From Nectonema munidae (lineage: Eukaryota; Nematomorpha; Nectonematoida; Nectonematidae), in assembly GCA_030549495.1 (NCBI GenBank), contig JAUIRK010000242.1, positions 203,574 to 267,573 on the forward strand: 64,000 bases of DNA, read 5' to 3'. Numbering within the stretch: position 1 is the first letter of the stretch; each line of letters begins with the position of its first letter. The notes under the pieces were generated by a model. It did not search any database and was not told the origin of the DNA. It was given only the letters and a program-made list of their open reading frames with translations. Shown here piece by piece: positions 12,820 through 24,528 of the stretch. A program made the translations under genes and the position numbers.

Positions 12820-15138
12820 TTATTTGTTTTTACTATAAATGTTTTGATTGTATTAAATTCATTTGAATATAGTTGTAATTAAAAAATTTCTTTTTTTTAT
12901 TGTACAAAGATTTTCCAAAAAAAATAGCTGTTTTGAGGATTAACAATCATATAAACATACATTTGAAATTTAAATTCGCCATCTATAAAAAAATTTCACG
13001 CTGATTTTTTTATTTTTCCCCTGCACTATATACCTAAACATTTATTTTTTTCTAATTTTTTTTTTCAATGTTACTGTTGAACAAAAATGCAGTTCTAAAA
13101 AAAGTAAGAGATGAGTTGAAAATGTTCGGGCATCAGCAACAGCCCTAACATTTCATGAACATTTCCAAATCATGAATTCATCACAGATCTCTTGTATCAT
13201 GCGATTTTCAAAATATTGAGAGAGAAATAAATAACTAGTTAATGAAATAAGTCGGTAATGTCTAATTTATAAAAATAAAAATGTACTTTACATTTGATAT
13301 AGTCGGATTATTCTGATCCTTAATGGTTAAGTTCATTTCGACTCTAACATCGAATTTGTAATGAAGTTATTTTTCGAACAAAAATAATATTCAGTTCTAT
13401 ACATTCTATCATTTAGCATATTTACTTCTTTCTGCTTAACTTACAAAGTTTTTTTTCATTTTCATTTCGTCCTTGTCAATAAAGTAAACAACGGATTCAG
13501 TAAATGAAAATTATATAAATTTTTGTATCTCGTATAAGATATGCCAACAAAACATTTTAAAATCTCTTAAATTTGGAATATGAAAAGATGTGACATTTAG
13601 GAGTTTGGAGCATGAACAAATTGAGCTACAACTTACTCGAAACATGCTCTTACAGATTTCATAAAGAGTTACTTTGCATCTTACTAATAGTTGAGATAAT
13701 TTGAGTCTTTAGTCGTTTTTAAAACAATGCCAAAGAGAATTTAGCCTTCATTTTGTTTGTATAAATCAAATTTTATATAAAAAAAATTAAGAGACACATC
13801 GAAAAAATCTGGGTTTAAATTTTCTCTGTATTGTCTATTCCTATTCCTCCCTAATGAGAAACACTGTTAAAAAATCAGAAAAACTGCCTGAATTTAATAG
13901 CTAATAAATATTCAAAAAATAGAAGATGACAATTCAGAGCATTTCAACTATTTTCAAAGGAATGTAAAAATTCATTCAGCTAAAAATATTGAGCTATCAA
14001 TAAAGGCAAAAATACTAACTACTCTCAAAATGCTTTTATTCTCACGTAGCAAGGAATGCACGAAATGGATTAATTGGCTCGCTTTATATTTTTGTTAAGA
14101 AAATTTTTTTAAATTTTGTTCTTCAAATTAACCTGTCTTTGAATGATTGCAATTTCTTCATATACAAAAATAGTGTTCAAATTTTAAAATGTTCAAGAAA
14201 ATTGCAAAAGGGCATTTTCCAAAGGGGGATTACGGAATTGCAAAAGGAAGTGTTTGAATTGCAGAAAGGTGTGACGGGAACTGAAAAGTAAATTTCCTCA
14301 TAGTTGTATCTAATTAGTTAGTTAGTATAATCGATCATACATTCTATTATAATTGGAGAGTTTTTGAATTGAACATAACACAATTTAAATCTCGACTTAT
14401 GATTGAGTCATTGCTAACTCTTTGATGAAGAAGATTTGATGAAGTAAAGATGCGCTCTGCAGTCTGCAATTTAAGAAAGATGAGCAATAAAACCTTTGAA
14501 TTGGAATATGTTGTACAAAGATAAGCCTACCGTATTTGCTATATAATAAAATAACTATAAAAGTTTTGCTTTATAGTCTACATAAATATCGATGGTGCCA
14601 AGAGCTTGTCTGAAGTAGGAAAATGAATGAAGTAAAGTCATTTTATTTATTATGCTTTATTTGACAATTCATTATTTGTTTTCTTCTTAACGCAACCGTA
14701 AAGGGTATGGATGGATAGGTTTCATATGTCTATGCAGGTATTGCGTTTTTATATCTATATTAAATTAATCATGAAATAGCCAAAGCAAATTGAATTCTTA
14801 GTTGTGATTTGCCTACTTTTCCTATTCTAGGCGTTTCGAATAAACTTTGCCGCGCTCTTATTCTCAACATCACCCTATATTCTAGAATATACGATATATT
14901 TAAAGTTGTAATTCCGATTTAGGTTGTGGGTATGGCATCCCCAGAAAAAATATTCTTTCATAACTGCAAAAATGATAGAGATATGACGATCAGATATCCA
15001 CCAGGGGTTGATGACCCAATACCATATGATATTCAACTCCTAACACGAACAATATTTGTTTTTTTCATAACTAACTTACCGTTTCCAAGATAAACACGAA
15101 TATAGTTTTATATTATAGTTAAATACCTGTATAAGGAA
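12820..15138. other. AT-rich intergenic DNA
   Basis: Stop-rich on all frames. No gene, RNA gene or clear repeat could be supported. Confidence 0.5.
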
Positions 15139-15902
15139 GGCGCTAGGACAATTCGTCTCCGGATAATTCTTCGTGGGACAGTTTGTCCCGTGACAATTCG
15201 TCCTCAGAACAATTTGTCGTCGGTCAATTCGTCTCTAAAATTTCATAAATATTTCAATCTCATTATTTTCAACCTTTGAAATTTTAAAATTTAAATAAGA
15301 TTCAAAAATATGTTTTATTATAATTATTGTTTTTTTAGCATTCAAGTTACTTAATTTTTTAAACTAAGTTGAGAAAGATATATTTTTTTCTAATTTATTT
15401 TCTATACATATAGCACACTTTTTTTTATTTATTAAAAATCTATAAATTTTTACTTTATTTGCAGAATATATTTTATTATAAAAAAATTCAACTTTTTATC
15501 TGTTTATTTGTCAAATAATTAAAATGTCCACATGTAAATTTATATTATCAGAGAAAGGAAAGAACAAAGTGATTGATGAAGAAAATTTTATTTACACTAA
15601 AAATAAAGAAAATGCAAATAAGTCAAAAATTTATTGGAGGTGTGAAAATTTAGTAAAAATTGGAAACTTGTAAATTTAGAAAAATTGTAAATTAGTGTTA
15701 AGTTAATTTCAATAAAAGCACAGTATTCATTTTATAAGATAATTCTATTGATCAAGTTAAAAATAAAAACTATATCAGAAGTAATTTGTTTAATGATATA
15801 CTTTTCTAACGCAAAATTAACCAAGAACAATTTGCCCAGAGGCGAATCAGGAGACGAATTAAATGGAGACGAGTTGTCCCGGAGACGAATTGCCCGGATG
15901 CC
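15139..15902 (+). mobile_element. Mutator-like (MULE) non-autonomous element
   Basis: The ends are inverted repeats: GGCGCTAGGACAATTCGTCT on the left and, inverted, GGCATCCGGGCAATTCGTCT on the right, each continuing CCGG. Both terminal regions (about 90 bp) are arrays of a degenerate GACAATTCGTCTCC unit in opposite orientation. The flanks TATAAGGAA (15130-15138) and TATAAGGGG (15903-15911) agree at 7 of 9 bases, fitting the 9-bp target duplication of Mutator-like elements. The interior encodes a FLYWCH finger remnant, a domain carried by animal MULEs. No transposase remains. Confidence 0.8.
15524..15673 (+). pseudogene. FLYWCH zinc-finger remnant inside the Mutator-like element
   Basis: A 49-codon frame opens MSTCKFILSEKGKNKVID and continues to NFIYTKN...KIYWRCENLVK. 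This follows the FLYWCH pattern: hydrophobic start, KG-x2-K, then F-x-Y and YWRC at about residues 35-38. The downstream half with the remaining Cys and His ligands is missing. FLYWCH fingers are DNA-binding modules, known from Drosophila mod(mdg4) and from MULE transposases. Here it is probably a deletion relic of a larger element-encoded protein. Confidence 0.65.
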
Positions 15903-15911
15903 TATAAGGGG

Positions 15912-16505
15912 ATAGGGAAAATAATTATGAGGCAGATTATTTTATGCAAAATAATGGTCTTTCTTTTGAAGACTTTATTTTGTCAACGCGAGTTGATACA
16001 AGAAAGTTAGAAATATTCGCCACCAAATGGAAGACTGTTTTTTTCAAGAGTGAGAGCATATTGTTTTAATCGCGAAAGATTAAACTATTACTCCTTTAAA
16101 CTTTAATTTTCTTTTTATTATTATTATCAAAAAAATATTTAAAAATGTATCAAATATCTAAAAAAAAATGCATTATATTATTGGGAATTATAAACAAAAA
16201 TGAATTTTAATTTTTTTGAGAAAAATTTATTTTTCATTGAAAATTCATTAAAATATTTTTTTTTTATATATGAGCAACATTTATCTTAGGAAATTAAAAA
16301 ATAGAAATATGAACACTAAAAAATAAGTATTAATAATAAATTTAAGATAATTTATTATTCATGTTTTTTAAAGTATTAAGTTATTCATTACTAGTTCAAT
16401 AGTAAAAAATAAGGGAACTTAATTTTTACAAAATATAAGTTTAATTATCATTGTAGATAAAATGGCGCTGAGTCTTCATAAATAAATAAAAGTTGTAAAG
16501 AAAAT
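15912..16505. other. AT-rich spacer
   Basis: No gene or recognised repeat seen between the Mutator-like element and the long hairpin. Confidence 0.45.
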
Positions 16506-16716
16506 AAATTGAAAACGTTGAGTAAATCTTTTTTTAACAAAATACCAGCAATAATATTTCGGCCACTATGACCTTCTTCAGATATATATGACATAAAATG
16601 GGCAAGACACTCCACGCTTCCATTTTATGTCATATATATCTGAAGAAGGTCATAGTGGCCGAAATATTATTGCTGGTATTTTGTTAAATAAAAGATTTGC
16701 TCAATGTTTTCAATTT
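16506..16716. repeat. Long inverted repeat (foldback/MITE) with about 95-bp arms
   Basis: The core arms are perfectly complementary over about 65 bp (left from TTAACAAAATACCAGCAATA, right ending TATTGCTGGTATTTTGTTAA). An imperfect extension takes the whole repeat to 16506-16716. The loop is about 20 bp (GCAAGACACTCCACGCTTC). The near-perfect core implies recent origin. No protein is encoded. Confidence 0.9.
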
Positions 16717-17523
16717 TTAATGATTATTATTTAAAAAGGTAATAGTAGTGATATTACTATTTGAAAAATAAATGATATAGTAAAATATTTACATATATAG
16801 AAAAGATTACTACCAAAATGGGAAATAATTTGTAGATAAAATTGAATAGCATTTTTAAGAAAACTTAATGAAATTATAATTTTACTTTTACTAGATATTA
16901 AATCAGTTGATAATTTTACACATAATGATAGTTTAAATATTTTTAGTTCATATATTTTTAGAATTTCATAAAAAAAAGCTTACAATGTTCAATATCTATT
17001 TATTAATTATGACACCTTTTTTAAATGGGTTTAAAATTAATGCCGTATAGAATTTTGTCAAAAGTATAAAATCAATGTATATATATATTACTAAATTTAT
17101 GCATAATATATATATTTAGAATAATATCACTTTAAATAAAAAAAAATATTAATTAATTAGGAATAAAAATAAAATAATTATTAATTTTTGAATTTTTATG
17201 CTCCCAGATTTGTAGATTTCTATTTCTGTGTTGCGTAATTCTTCATCTGAAATTAGCATTCAAACGCCTTTATCCCGAGTTTTTTTTTGTTTTTTGAGTA
17301 TAGTAGGATAAAAAAGTCTTGAAAGTTTAAAATTCAGTTATTTCAAAAAAACAAAGAGTATGAACATTAACAGTTATACAGAAGCCTTGAAAGTAGTTAA
17401 ATATACTATTTATTTATTTATTTGAAAATCTACATAAAGTTCATAAGGATTAGCATTTCAACTTAAGTATCGTAATTCATTAATTTTACCATATTAAGTA
17501 GTATAAAATTACTAAAAGTACGC
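16717..17523. other. AT-rich spacer
   Basis: Very AT-rich; no gene or distinct repeat seen. Confidence 0.45.
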
Positions 17524-17700
17524 TGTAAAAACAGCGTTTAGAATCTAAACACAATTCTAAACACAAAAAATATCACAGTTTTTTTACGCGTAAACTCTAA
17601 ACGTGTTCACACTGTGAAAGAAGCATTTAGAATCTAAACACAATTATAAACACATAAAAAGACAGTTTTTCACACGTAATCTCTAAACATGTTTAGATTG
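17524..17700. repeat. Two-copy tandem repeat, unit about 100 bp
   Basis: The units begin AGCGTTTAGAATCTAAACAC and AGCATTTAGAATCTAAACAC. Each contains the palindrome TTTAGAATCTAAA and several AAACAC and CTCTAAAC words. Confidence 0.75.
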
Positions 17701-17909
17701 GAATTTAAAAGTTTTCATTCAATAATCAGTATATTGAAAGCATTAGAACTACCTACCAAAACATTTGGTCTGTTTTAACAATCTTCATCAAATTGCAATG
17801 AGACTCACTTGAAGTTCAAATATAAATAAAATTTGAAAAAAATTTATTGAAAAAAACTAATTATTGCCAAAATCAAATTCGCTAAAACAAGAAGAAAAGT
17901 TTATATGAA

Positions 17910-18433
17910 TCACGTAACATAGATATCTGCAGCTTCATTGTATTTTTTTTCTAATTTTATTAGACGTGTGCTTTTGTAGTAGGGTGCTTTGTCTTTTAGT
18001 AGAATTTCTTGTAGGAATCCAAGAAACTGAAAATTCTTTGGGTAGTTTAAATCAAACACGTAATAAAACATGATTAATGTAATCATTGTTTTTTTCAAGT
18101 CTTTATTCAATGCGAAAGTTAAACCGTCAGCAACAATTTTCGTTGATTTTACTTCATTGTTACAAGTAATAAGTAGTAATTTTGGAGGACATCCTACACT
18201 GATTAGACTACATTCATCATTATAAAACAAAGAAAGATTTAAAATTAGAAAAATCTGATAAAGAAAATTACCTCATTTTCATTTATTAGTTCATGGATAA
18301 AGCCTTTTTGATTTTTCATTTTGGTCACATCAATTAAGTACTTCAAAACAATATAATTTTTAAAATTTTCATCTTTTGTTGAGACCTCCTTTACCTTAAT
18401 ATAAAAATTTTGAAAAATAATATTTTTTTCCAT
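17910..18433 (-). other. Uncharacterised coding fragments, possibly of a dispersed gene family
   Basis: Two adjacent minus-strand frames (18245-18433, 62 codons; 17910-18230, 106 codons) overlap a region with a possible donor GAG|GTAATT and an acceptor ending GAATGTAG. The second frame contains MFYYVFDLNYPKNFQFLGFL. That resembles uncharacterised repeat-family ORFs of invertebrates with a YYVFNLQYP-like core. The exact splice phase does not close with the sites I tested, so no gene model is offered. Confidence 0.3.
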
Positions 18434-19079
18434 GGAAGAGTTTATAGTAGCTCACACTTTATATAGTAGCAGCTATTATATTTTTTCAATGAACTTACCT
18501 TGAAATTAGTCAATGAACTTACCTTGAACTTAAAAAGACTCATTGCTTAGTTTCAAAACGTAAAATTCATTGTATGAAAAAAGATAAACCACACTTTGAG
18601 AAAAAGGTACCCTCTTAATCTTATTATAGCTGGGAAATAGATAAGCGCCAGTATCCGACCCATCTGACTTCTGGTTATGTGTAGATTTTAATATGTCAAA
18701 CTGTCTTGACGCCTGGATCGGAAAGAAACTTTAGCACAACAGAATATTTGCCTTATCCGACTTCAACAGGACGATATTTCATTGTACAGTTGGCATCCAA
18801 AGTTCGTGCATTCTAGCTTTATCATTTAAATTCAAAAAAAATTTCTTTGATATAGCGATTTGCATAAAGCAAATTTTATCAGTATTATTTCAATTATTTC
18901 GTATAATAAAATACTGTTTCTTTAAAGTTAGTTATAATTAAATACATGTACATAATATATATTGTGTAATTACACGAATCTGACCCTTTTTGTTCTCATT
19001 CCTTCGATATATCATCAGCGAGAAATTATTGACAAATTTTTATAAGCCGAGAAGGGCTCCCTAATCCATCGTAACAAAG
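18434..19079. other. Spacer upstream of the EGF-SEA gene
   Basis: A stretch at about 18640-18830 is less AT-rich than average but matches nothing I recognise. Confidence 0.4.
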
Positions 19080-19728
19080 AAGGGTCCTTTAACAGAAGCA
19101 TTTCATTACATTTGAAATTGCGTGTAAGCAAGAAAGTCAAGTGAAGATCGACTTGTGCAAAGTATGCGAGCAACTCCCTCTCAATAAAGATATCTTATCT
19201 TCAGCATTCATCCTTTATTATGCTTCAAATCACGGAGAACTCGTAAGCGAATCCTCCACAACAAAGTTCAAACACCGCACCCACTTATTTGAACAATTCC
19301 CCACTTTAAGCACGGCTCTAGCACACAATTTTGCATTCATCCTTACAGGTAGGTAGACAATGAAGTGCCGGCTTGTGTCTGCGTGCGTGAGAGAAGACAA
19401 AAGAAGCCACTTCTCGCAAGTTCTAGAAGGATTTCCAAAGCCATCGAAAGCGTCTGGAAGTCAGACTTTCTCTATTTTGACTTAGAAACCCGGTTATCAC
19501 GCGGTACACTCTCTGTGTATAGTGGACACGCCTTCGTATCACTTACATTCCATGTCAGAACACCTTTGCACTTGCGTAACTAGGTTAACAGAATATAGGC
19601 CATGATCAAACGCCTTGACGTATAATACTAGGCATGTGAAGAATAGAGGACACAAGGTTAATCAAAAACACGTAATTCCATTTTAGAGATTGGATTCTTT
19701 CAAAAATACTTCTCCCCCATTTTCCAAA
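19080..19728 (+). promoter_or_regulatory. G+C-richer 5' region of the EGF-SEA gene (putative promoter or 5' UTR)
   Basis: This stretch is clearly richer in G+C than its surroundings and directly precedes the signal-peptide exon. A donor-like CAG|GTAGGT at about 19348 and an acceptor-like TTTTAG at about 19680-19685 would fit a 5' UTR intron. Two open frames (71 and 72 codons) match no protein family. No TATA box could be chosen with confidence. Confidence 0.3.
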
Positions 19729-19780
19729 ATGTTCCTCCAACTGTGTTATCTTTTCTTAATCTTTTTCTTCACGTACACAA
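19729..19780 (+). CDS. Exon 1: signal peptide
   Basis: The start ATG has A at -3. Seventeen codons (MFLQLCYLFLIFFFTYT) plus one base precede the donor GTAAGAG at 19781. Almost wholly hydrophobic, as expected of a cleaved signal peptide. Confidence 0.65.
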
Positions 19781-22700
19781 GTAAGAGAGATTTCATTTTT
19801 CAGATTTTCCGATTTCTATGCTCTTTATAACGAATTTCACGATAAGCGCAAAATACTTTAAATAACTCAAAACAAATGGAACTTAGATTGACTATTTACT
19901 CTAACTATCCCTAATTTCCTTTAATTTGCACGTATAGGACGTATAAACCTTACTATTCAATCTCCTAGTAAACAAAAGCATTTCTTTTACATGAGGCATA
20001 TTTATTTTTTATATTTTAATTTATGCTAGTTTAGTCTAAGGCGCTTAATTTTATTGTGTAATTGCGAAATATCTTTATTTCATTTTCGTCTGCTTTTTTC
20101 AATGACTTTGAATATAAATCGTCTGCGTTTTTTTAGATATCGTCTGCTTTGCCTGGCCTTAAATGGGTTAAACAAGTAGTTTTTGTAGATTTTGCTGCTT
20201 TTTATTCATAATTATAATTTTCACATCTGTGATACCGGAAAGAAGAAATTCCAGTGATTTTAAGCGTTAGTTTATAGTGGCAAAAATATATAAAATTATC
20301 TTTCAACGTAAAAGAATAATATTTTTCAATAATGTAATTGAAAAATATAAATAAATATTTTTAGTTTTTCCTGGCTTCCCACTTATATGTTCATTTGATT
20401 TTATGCTTGTCATGGAAGCACAGATGAAACCCACGATTGAAATTATTTTAAAAAATATATTTTATCCATATGTGAATGACTGAAAGAAATATTTCAATAA
20501 ATGCAAAGTTTTTTGATATATGGCTTCAGAAAGAATTTGGCAATTATGTCATTCAGTCATCCAAAAGCAGCTTAGAAATTAAAGCTTCCAAATTAGTATA
20601 AACGATTCCTTATAAGAAATTAAAAGTGGAAACACATGAAGTTAATTAAAATTTATTATTTTAACTATATTTAAACCACCCTAAACCCAAGGCATGATGT
20701 TCAAGATATTTCCCATGTTTATGAGAATGTTTTTGTTAATACCAAAATTCCCTTCTAAAACGAAGTTTGGAAGCTAATTTAGTGATTTAAAGAGGCATCT
20801 TTTGTCTCAATTTTTAAAGCTGACTTAGACTTTAAATTTTATCTTGTGAACTCTAAACATTTTTTGTTATTGATTTTAAATTCAATTTCTTAAATATTGA
20901 CAATATAATTTATTTTTAGATAATCTGATACTTTGTATTCAGCATTATTACATGGCGATTAAATACAACTTTAGTAAAATAAAATGTGAAAGTATTACAA
21001 TTAATAAAAAAATTTTCCAACTTTTTTTTTAATTTGGGGTATATTTATATGATCTATTTTTAATAAACAATATGAGAATTTTAAAACATTTTTTCTATGA
21101 AAGTTCTGTTTAAATGAAAATTCCCAGTAACATCATGTAATAATTTAAAATTTTTCATACTAAAAATAATTTTCAAAATATTGAATCTTAACATATGGAA
21201 GTTCTTCTGACCCGGCAAGTCAAGATGTCAGGTTCGCTAACTAATCATAAATCAAAATTTCAAATAGATGGTCAGAATTTTCATACTGGATATCGAAATT
21301 GGCATATTCCTGAAGTAAGCTGTGTAGTAAAATTTTGTTCTATTTAAAAGAATAACTTTGTAGAGAGCATATCATTTTCTATTCAAAACTAAAATGTCAA
21401 AATATTTGCGTATAATTAGCGTCTTTAGATGAATGACACCTTTTTCATATTTGATAGACTCTCAAAGCACGTGTTTCCGACTGATGTGCGAAAATACGGG
21501 AAGAGTTTGTGCAAGGAGTTCATTGAACCCACAACTGGTAGAATGTATCTGTGCCATCGATAACAGAGGAGATCGCTCAACGTTTTACGACACTGAAAGC
21601 ATGATGTGTAAGGGTAAGAACTCTTAAAACGTTTGCCCAAATTTTTGTCTTCTACATCGAAAGAAAATCATTCCTATGAGAAATTTCTTCCTTTCATTCT
21701 CTTCACGATTATTTTTCTTGCAATGTGCATTCCACCGAATACAACAAATTTACTTCTAAGGACTTTTATACTAAGAATATAAAAGTTACTGCAATTGAAC
21801 TTTTAAATGCTGAATAAATTGATCCAAGTTGAAGATTGATCCATAGATGAACCGAGCGTGAACAGACTAATATTTGGGAGTAGATGGGAAAAAGTTTGTA
21901 TATGAAAGGAATCTTCAAACACTAAAAATAAAAACTTAATTTAAATAAGTATTTAGCAATGATATTGTTGATTGCTCGACCTCATTATCTCAATAATTTT
22001 CAAATTTATGCCAGTGAATCTGCATTATTATTATTATTGCTTCTCATATAAAACACATATTTTGTAAAAAAAAATTATAATTTGATTACATAGTAAAGTA
22101 CCAAGAGCTATAATACACATGTTTGCAAATAAAGCTTCAATCCTTTTTCATAACATCCCATTTTTCAGAGATATGAATGAAGAAAGCATAATTATGTGCG
22201 CAATTTGAGCGTATCTTATAAAGGGAAACACCACTTAGTTTTTTGAAGTAGGTAGTAACTTAGTATCAAAATTTTGTTTCATTTACTATAAATAAATTAG
22301 AAAATCACTTTGGCATATACCTTCAATAATAAATTGTAAAACTTAATTGAAGATTTAAGTAATTGAATAGCACTTTGAGTTCAAGTGAAATGCTTTCAAA
22401 TTTAAGTGAAATATTTTAAAATTCAAGTGGAATTTTTTTGACTTTATGTCCCACTTAAAATTTTTTATACGAATTATTTTAATTTGGAATATTTTTATTT
22501 TTTAACTATTTTTTATTGTTTTGAAAATGCTCGATTTTTTATGAGGAGGATAAATATTGTATTACACATCTGCTACAAATTCGAGTTCTAGAATAAAAAT
22601 TGCAGTACTTCAACTTATTTAACATTTTTCTAGTTCAACGAAAAATTTAAAAAAAAATGAAAACTTCAAACGAAAAATTAAAAAAAAAATGCAAATTAAA

Positions 22701-24528
22701 AGTTTATTTTTATAAGGACATTTATTACTGATTTAAAAAATTAGAAATCTTATTCATTTAATGGTAAGTGCGTATTTCTTTAGCAATCTTTAATACGATC
22801 TGATTGGGTGATTTCATTTATTCCAGTTATGACGCAACCAATCAAATCAATATCAAAAGTTGTCTTTGGACTTATAATAATTAATATATGGAAAAATGAT
22901 TTTTGTTTGAAAATTTTTATCTAAAACTATTTTAATTTGAAATATTTGTATTTTTTAGATCTATAAACTTAAAATTAGAATTAAACAAATTTACTGAAAA
23001 ACAAAATAACTTACTATGAAATTAAAAAGAAACTAAAGTATCATAAATATAAAACGTAACTCAAAATTTCAGAATTTCAGAACTCTCTTCATCTCTTATT
23101 TGTAACGGATGTGTAATACAATGTTTATCTTTCTCTTCATAAAAAAAATCAAACATTTTGAAACCTATAAAAAATAGAGAAATTATTGGAATTTTGATTT
23201 GTAAATAAAAATTTTCAAGTTAAATCTAACGATAAAATATTTCATATTTATATATGAAAACATTTCACTTTAACTTGAAATGCTATATAACAAATATTCA
23301 AAGTAAAAATTCAACCAAAAACTCCATTTTTCTTATGATTAAGTCAATAATATTTTTTCAAAAAAACAGTGGCCTGTTTGGGAGATATATGAAAGTTTAT
23401 TAAAAAAAAACTCTCAAATTTCAAATAAAAATAAAAAATTCAAAATTTATAGGAAAGTCATTACGAAAACTCTTCTAATTTTTAACTAATCATATCAGTG
23501 TAAATCGTTAACTAAATTAATTTCCTAGCTTATCCCTAAGATTTGCCAATTAAATTAGTTAATTCAATAAATCTTTTTCTCTGTGTATAAAAAAGTCCAG
23601 GATATTATACAAAGATCACAAATTTTGATCTTTGCAATGTGATATAACATATGTAATTATATAAAGAAACTCAGATGGTTAAGATTTAGCAAAAAAAATT
23701 AAGTGAAATATTTCAAGAGTCCATATGGTGTATTTACATTGATTCGATTGATATGAAAGATATATAATAATATATAATTGATATTGTATTAAGCATAATG
23801 AAAATCCTTAAAAAAATGGAGAATCTTAATCATCCTGACCTTAGTTTGTTTCCTCGAATGGACTTTTGCCTTTGATATGATCCTTCAAACTTTTTATCTA
23901 TATTTTAGTTATGTACTGTTCTTATCATGAATTTTCTTATATTTTTATACTTTGTTACTTTAAAACTTCTTTGTTGTAAATTCTTTGAAAATAAATTTCA
24001 TTCTTTCTTTCTATTTGATGTAAAGAGAGCGCATTTCAAATACTTTAGAGATAACGGTTTCCATGCGACTGGTTCTTCACATAAACACCATCAAATTTGA
24101 CGTCAGATTGATAAATCGACTGAGTCCCGAGTTCCGACAGCTTCAAGAGCAATTTATTCGATCGACCTACCTCATGTTCCAAGCCAACCAAAGACTTCTC
24201 GACATCGTGCTGAATATGGCAATTATGAGGGTTACTGCTGGATCTGTTGTCATCCACTCAAACGTGGAGATCAAGCCTTCCAAAAACTTCACAATAGACT
24301 CCTTCAAGCAGGACTTGATTGAGGGAATGAAGCACTCCCAGAAGTTCCCCATCGACTTGACGAACACTACGATTGACGAGCTGTACATTCTGGACCCGTG
24401 CAAAGGAAGCAAGAGTTTGTGTGATGAAAACGCGGACTGCCTTTCCGAAAAGGGCGTCTTTGACAAGTGTGTGTGTAAGGACGGCTACCAAATGGCCTAC
24501 TCAGATGTGTACGGCGAAAAATGCGTTA
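19729..24528 (+). CDS. Secreted or membrane EGF-SEA-EGF protein (three exons, 3' end missing)
   Basis: Coding exons are 19729-19780, 21458-21613 and 24049-24528. All three end in phase 1, the signature of shuffled extracellular modules, and the joints give Asn (A+AC) and Glu (G+AG). Exon 1 is a signal peptide (MFLQLCYLFLIFFFTYT). Exon 2 is an EGF-like module with six Cys. Exon 3 holds a SEA domain of about 110 residues, then a six-Cys EGF module starting DPCKGSKSLC. The SEA domain keeps the self-cleavage sequence AGSVVI, comparable to GSVVV of MUC1, and two N-glycosylation sites (NFT, NTT). SEA domains commonly sit next to the membrane and yield non-covalent heterodimers. A transmembrane segment is expected in a 3' exon that I could not find. 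No named orthologue is proposed. Confidence 0.75.
20049..20167 (+). mobile_element. piggyBac-type MITE, copy 1 (5' end diverged)
   Basis: It shares with 44886-45000 and 56682-56811 the interior CGTCTGCTTTTTTCAATGAC, ATATAAATCGTCTGCGTTTT and the 3' end AAATGGGTTAA. A TTAA lies at each side (20045-20048 and 20168-20171). The left terminus no longer shows CCC. It sits in intron 1 of the EGF-SEA gene. Confidence 0.65.
21458..21613 (+). CDS. Exon 2: EGF-like module
   Basis: The acceptor TTTGATAG supplies the two bases needed after exon 1. Cys spacing C-x4-C-x6-C-x11-C-x-C-x16-C (TCFRLMCENTGRVC ... CIC ... MMC) fits an EGF-like fold. It ends in phase 1 before GTAAGA at 21614. Confidence 0.7.
21614..24048 (+). 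other. Intron 2 of the EGF-SEA gene
   Basis: AT-rich, with donor GTAAGA and acceptor CTTTAG. Nothing else recognised. Confidence 0.6.
24049..24528 (+). CDS. Exon 3: SEA domain with self-cleavage site, then EGF module
   Basis: The acceptor TACTTTAG gives two bases completing the codon opened at 21613. The SEA domain runs from about ITVSMRLVLHINTIKFDV through LSPEFRQLQEQF to TAGSVVIHSNVEI and DLTNTTIDELY. The EGF module has C-x6-C-x5-C-x9-C-x-C-x15-C. It ends in phase 1 at the donor GTAAGT at 24529. This stretch is markedly richer in G+C than the introns around it. Confidence 0.85.

Noticed and set aside
19141-19583. Two ORFs of 71 and 72 codons before the signal-peptide exon
   Set aside because: No family match and in different frames; more likely promoter or 5' UTR of the EGF-SEA gene.
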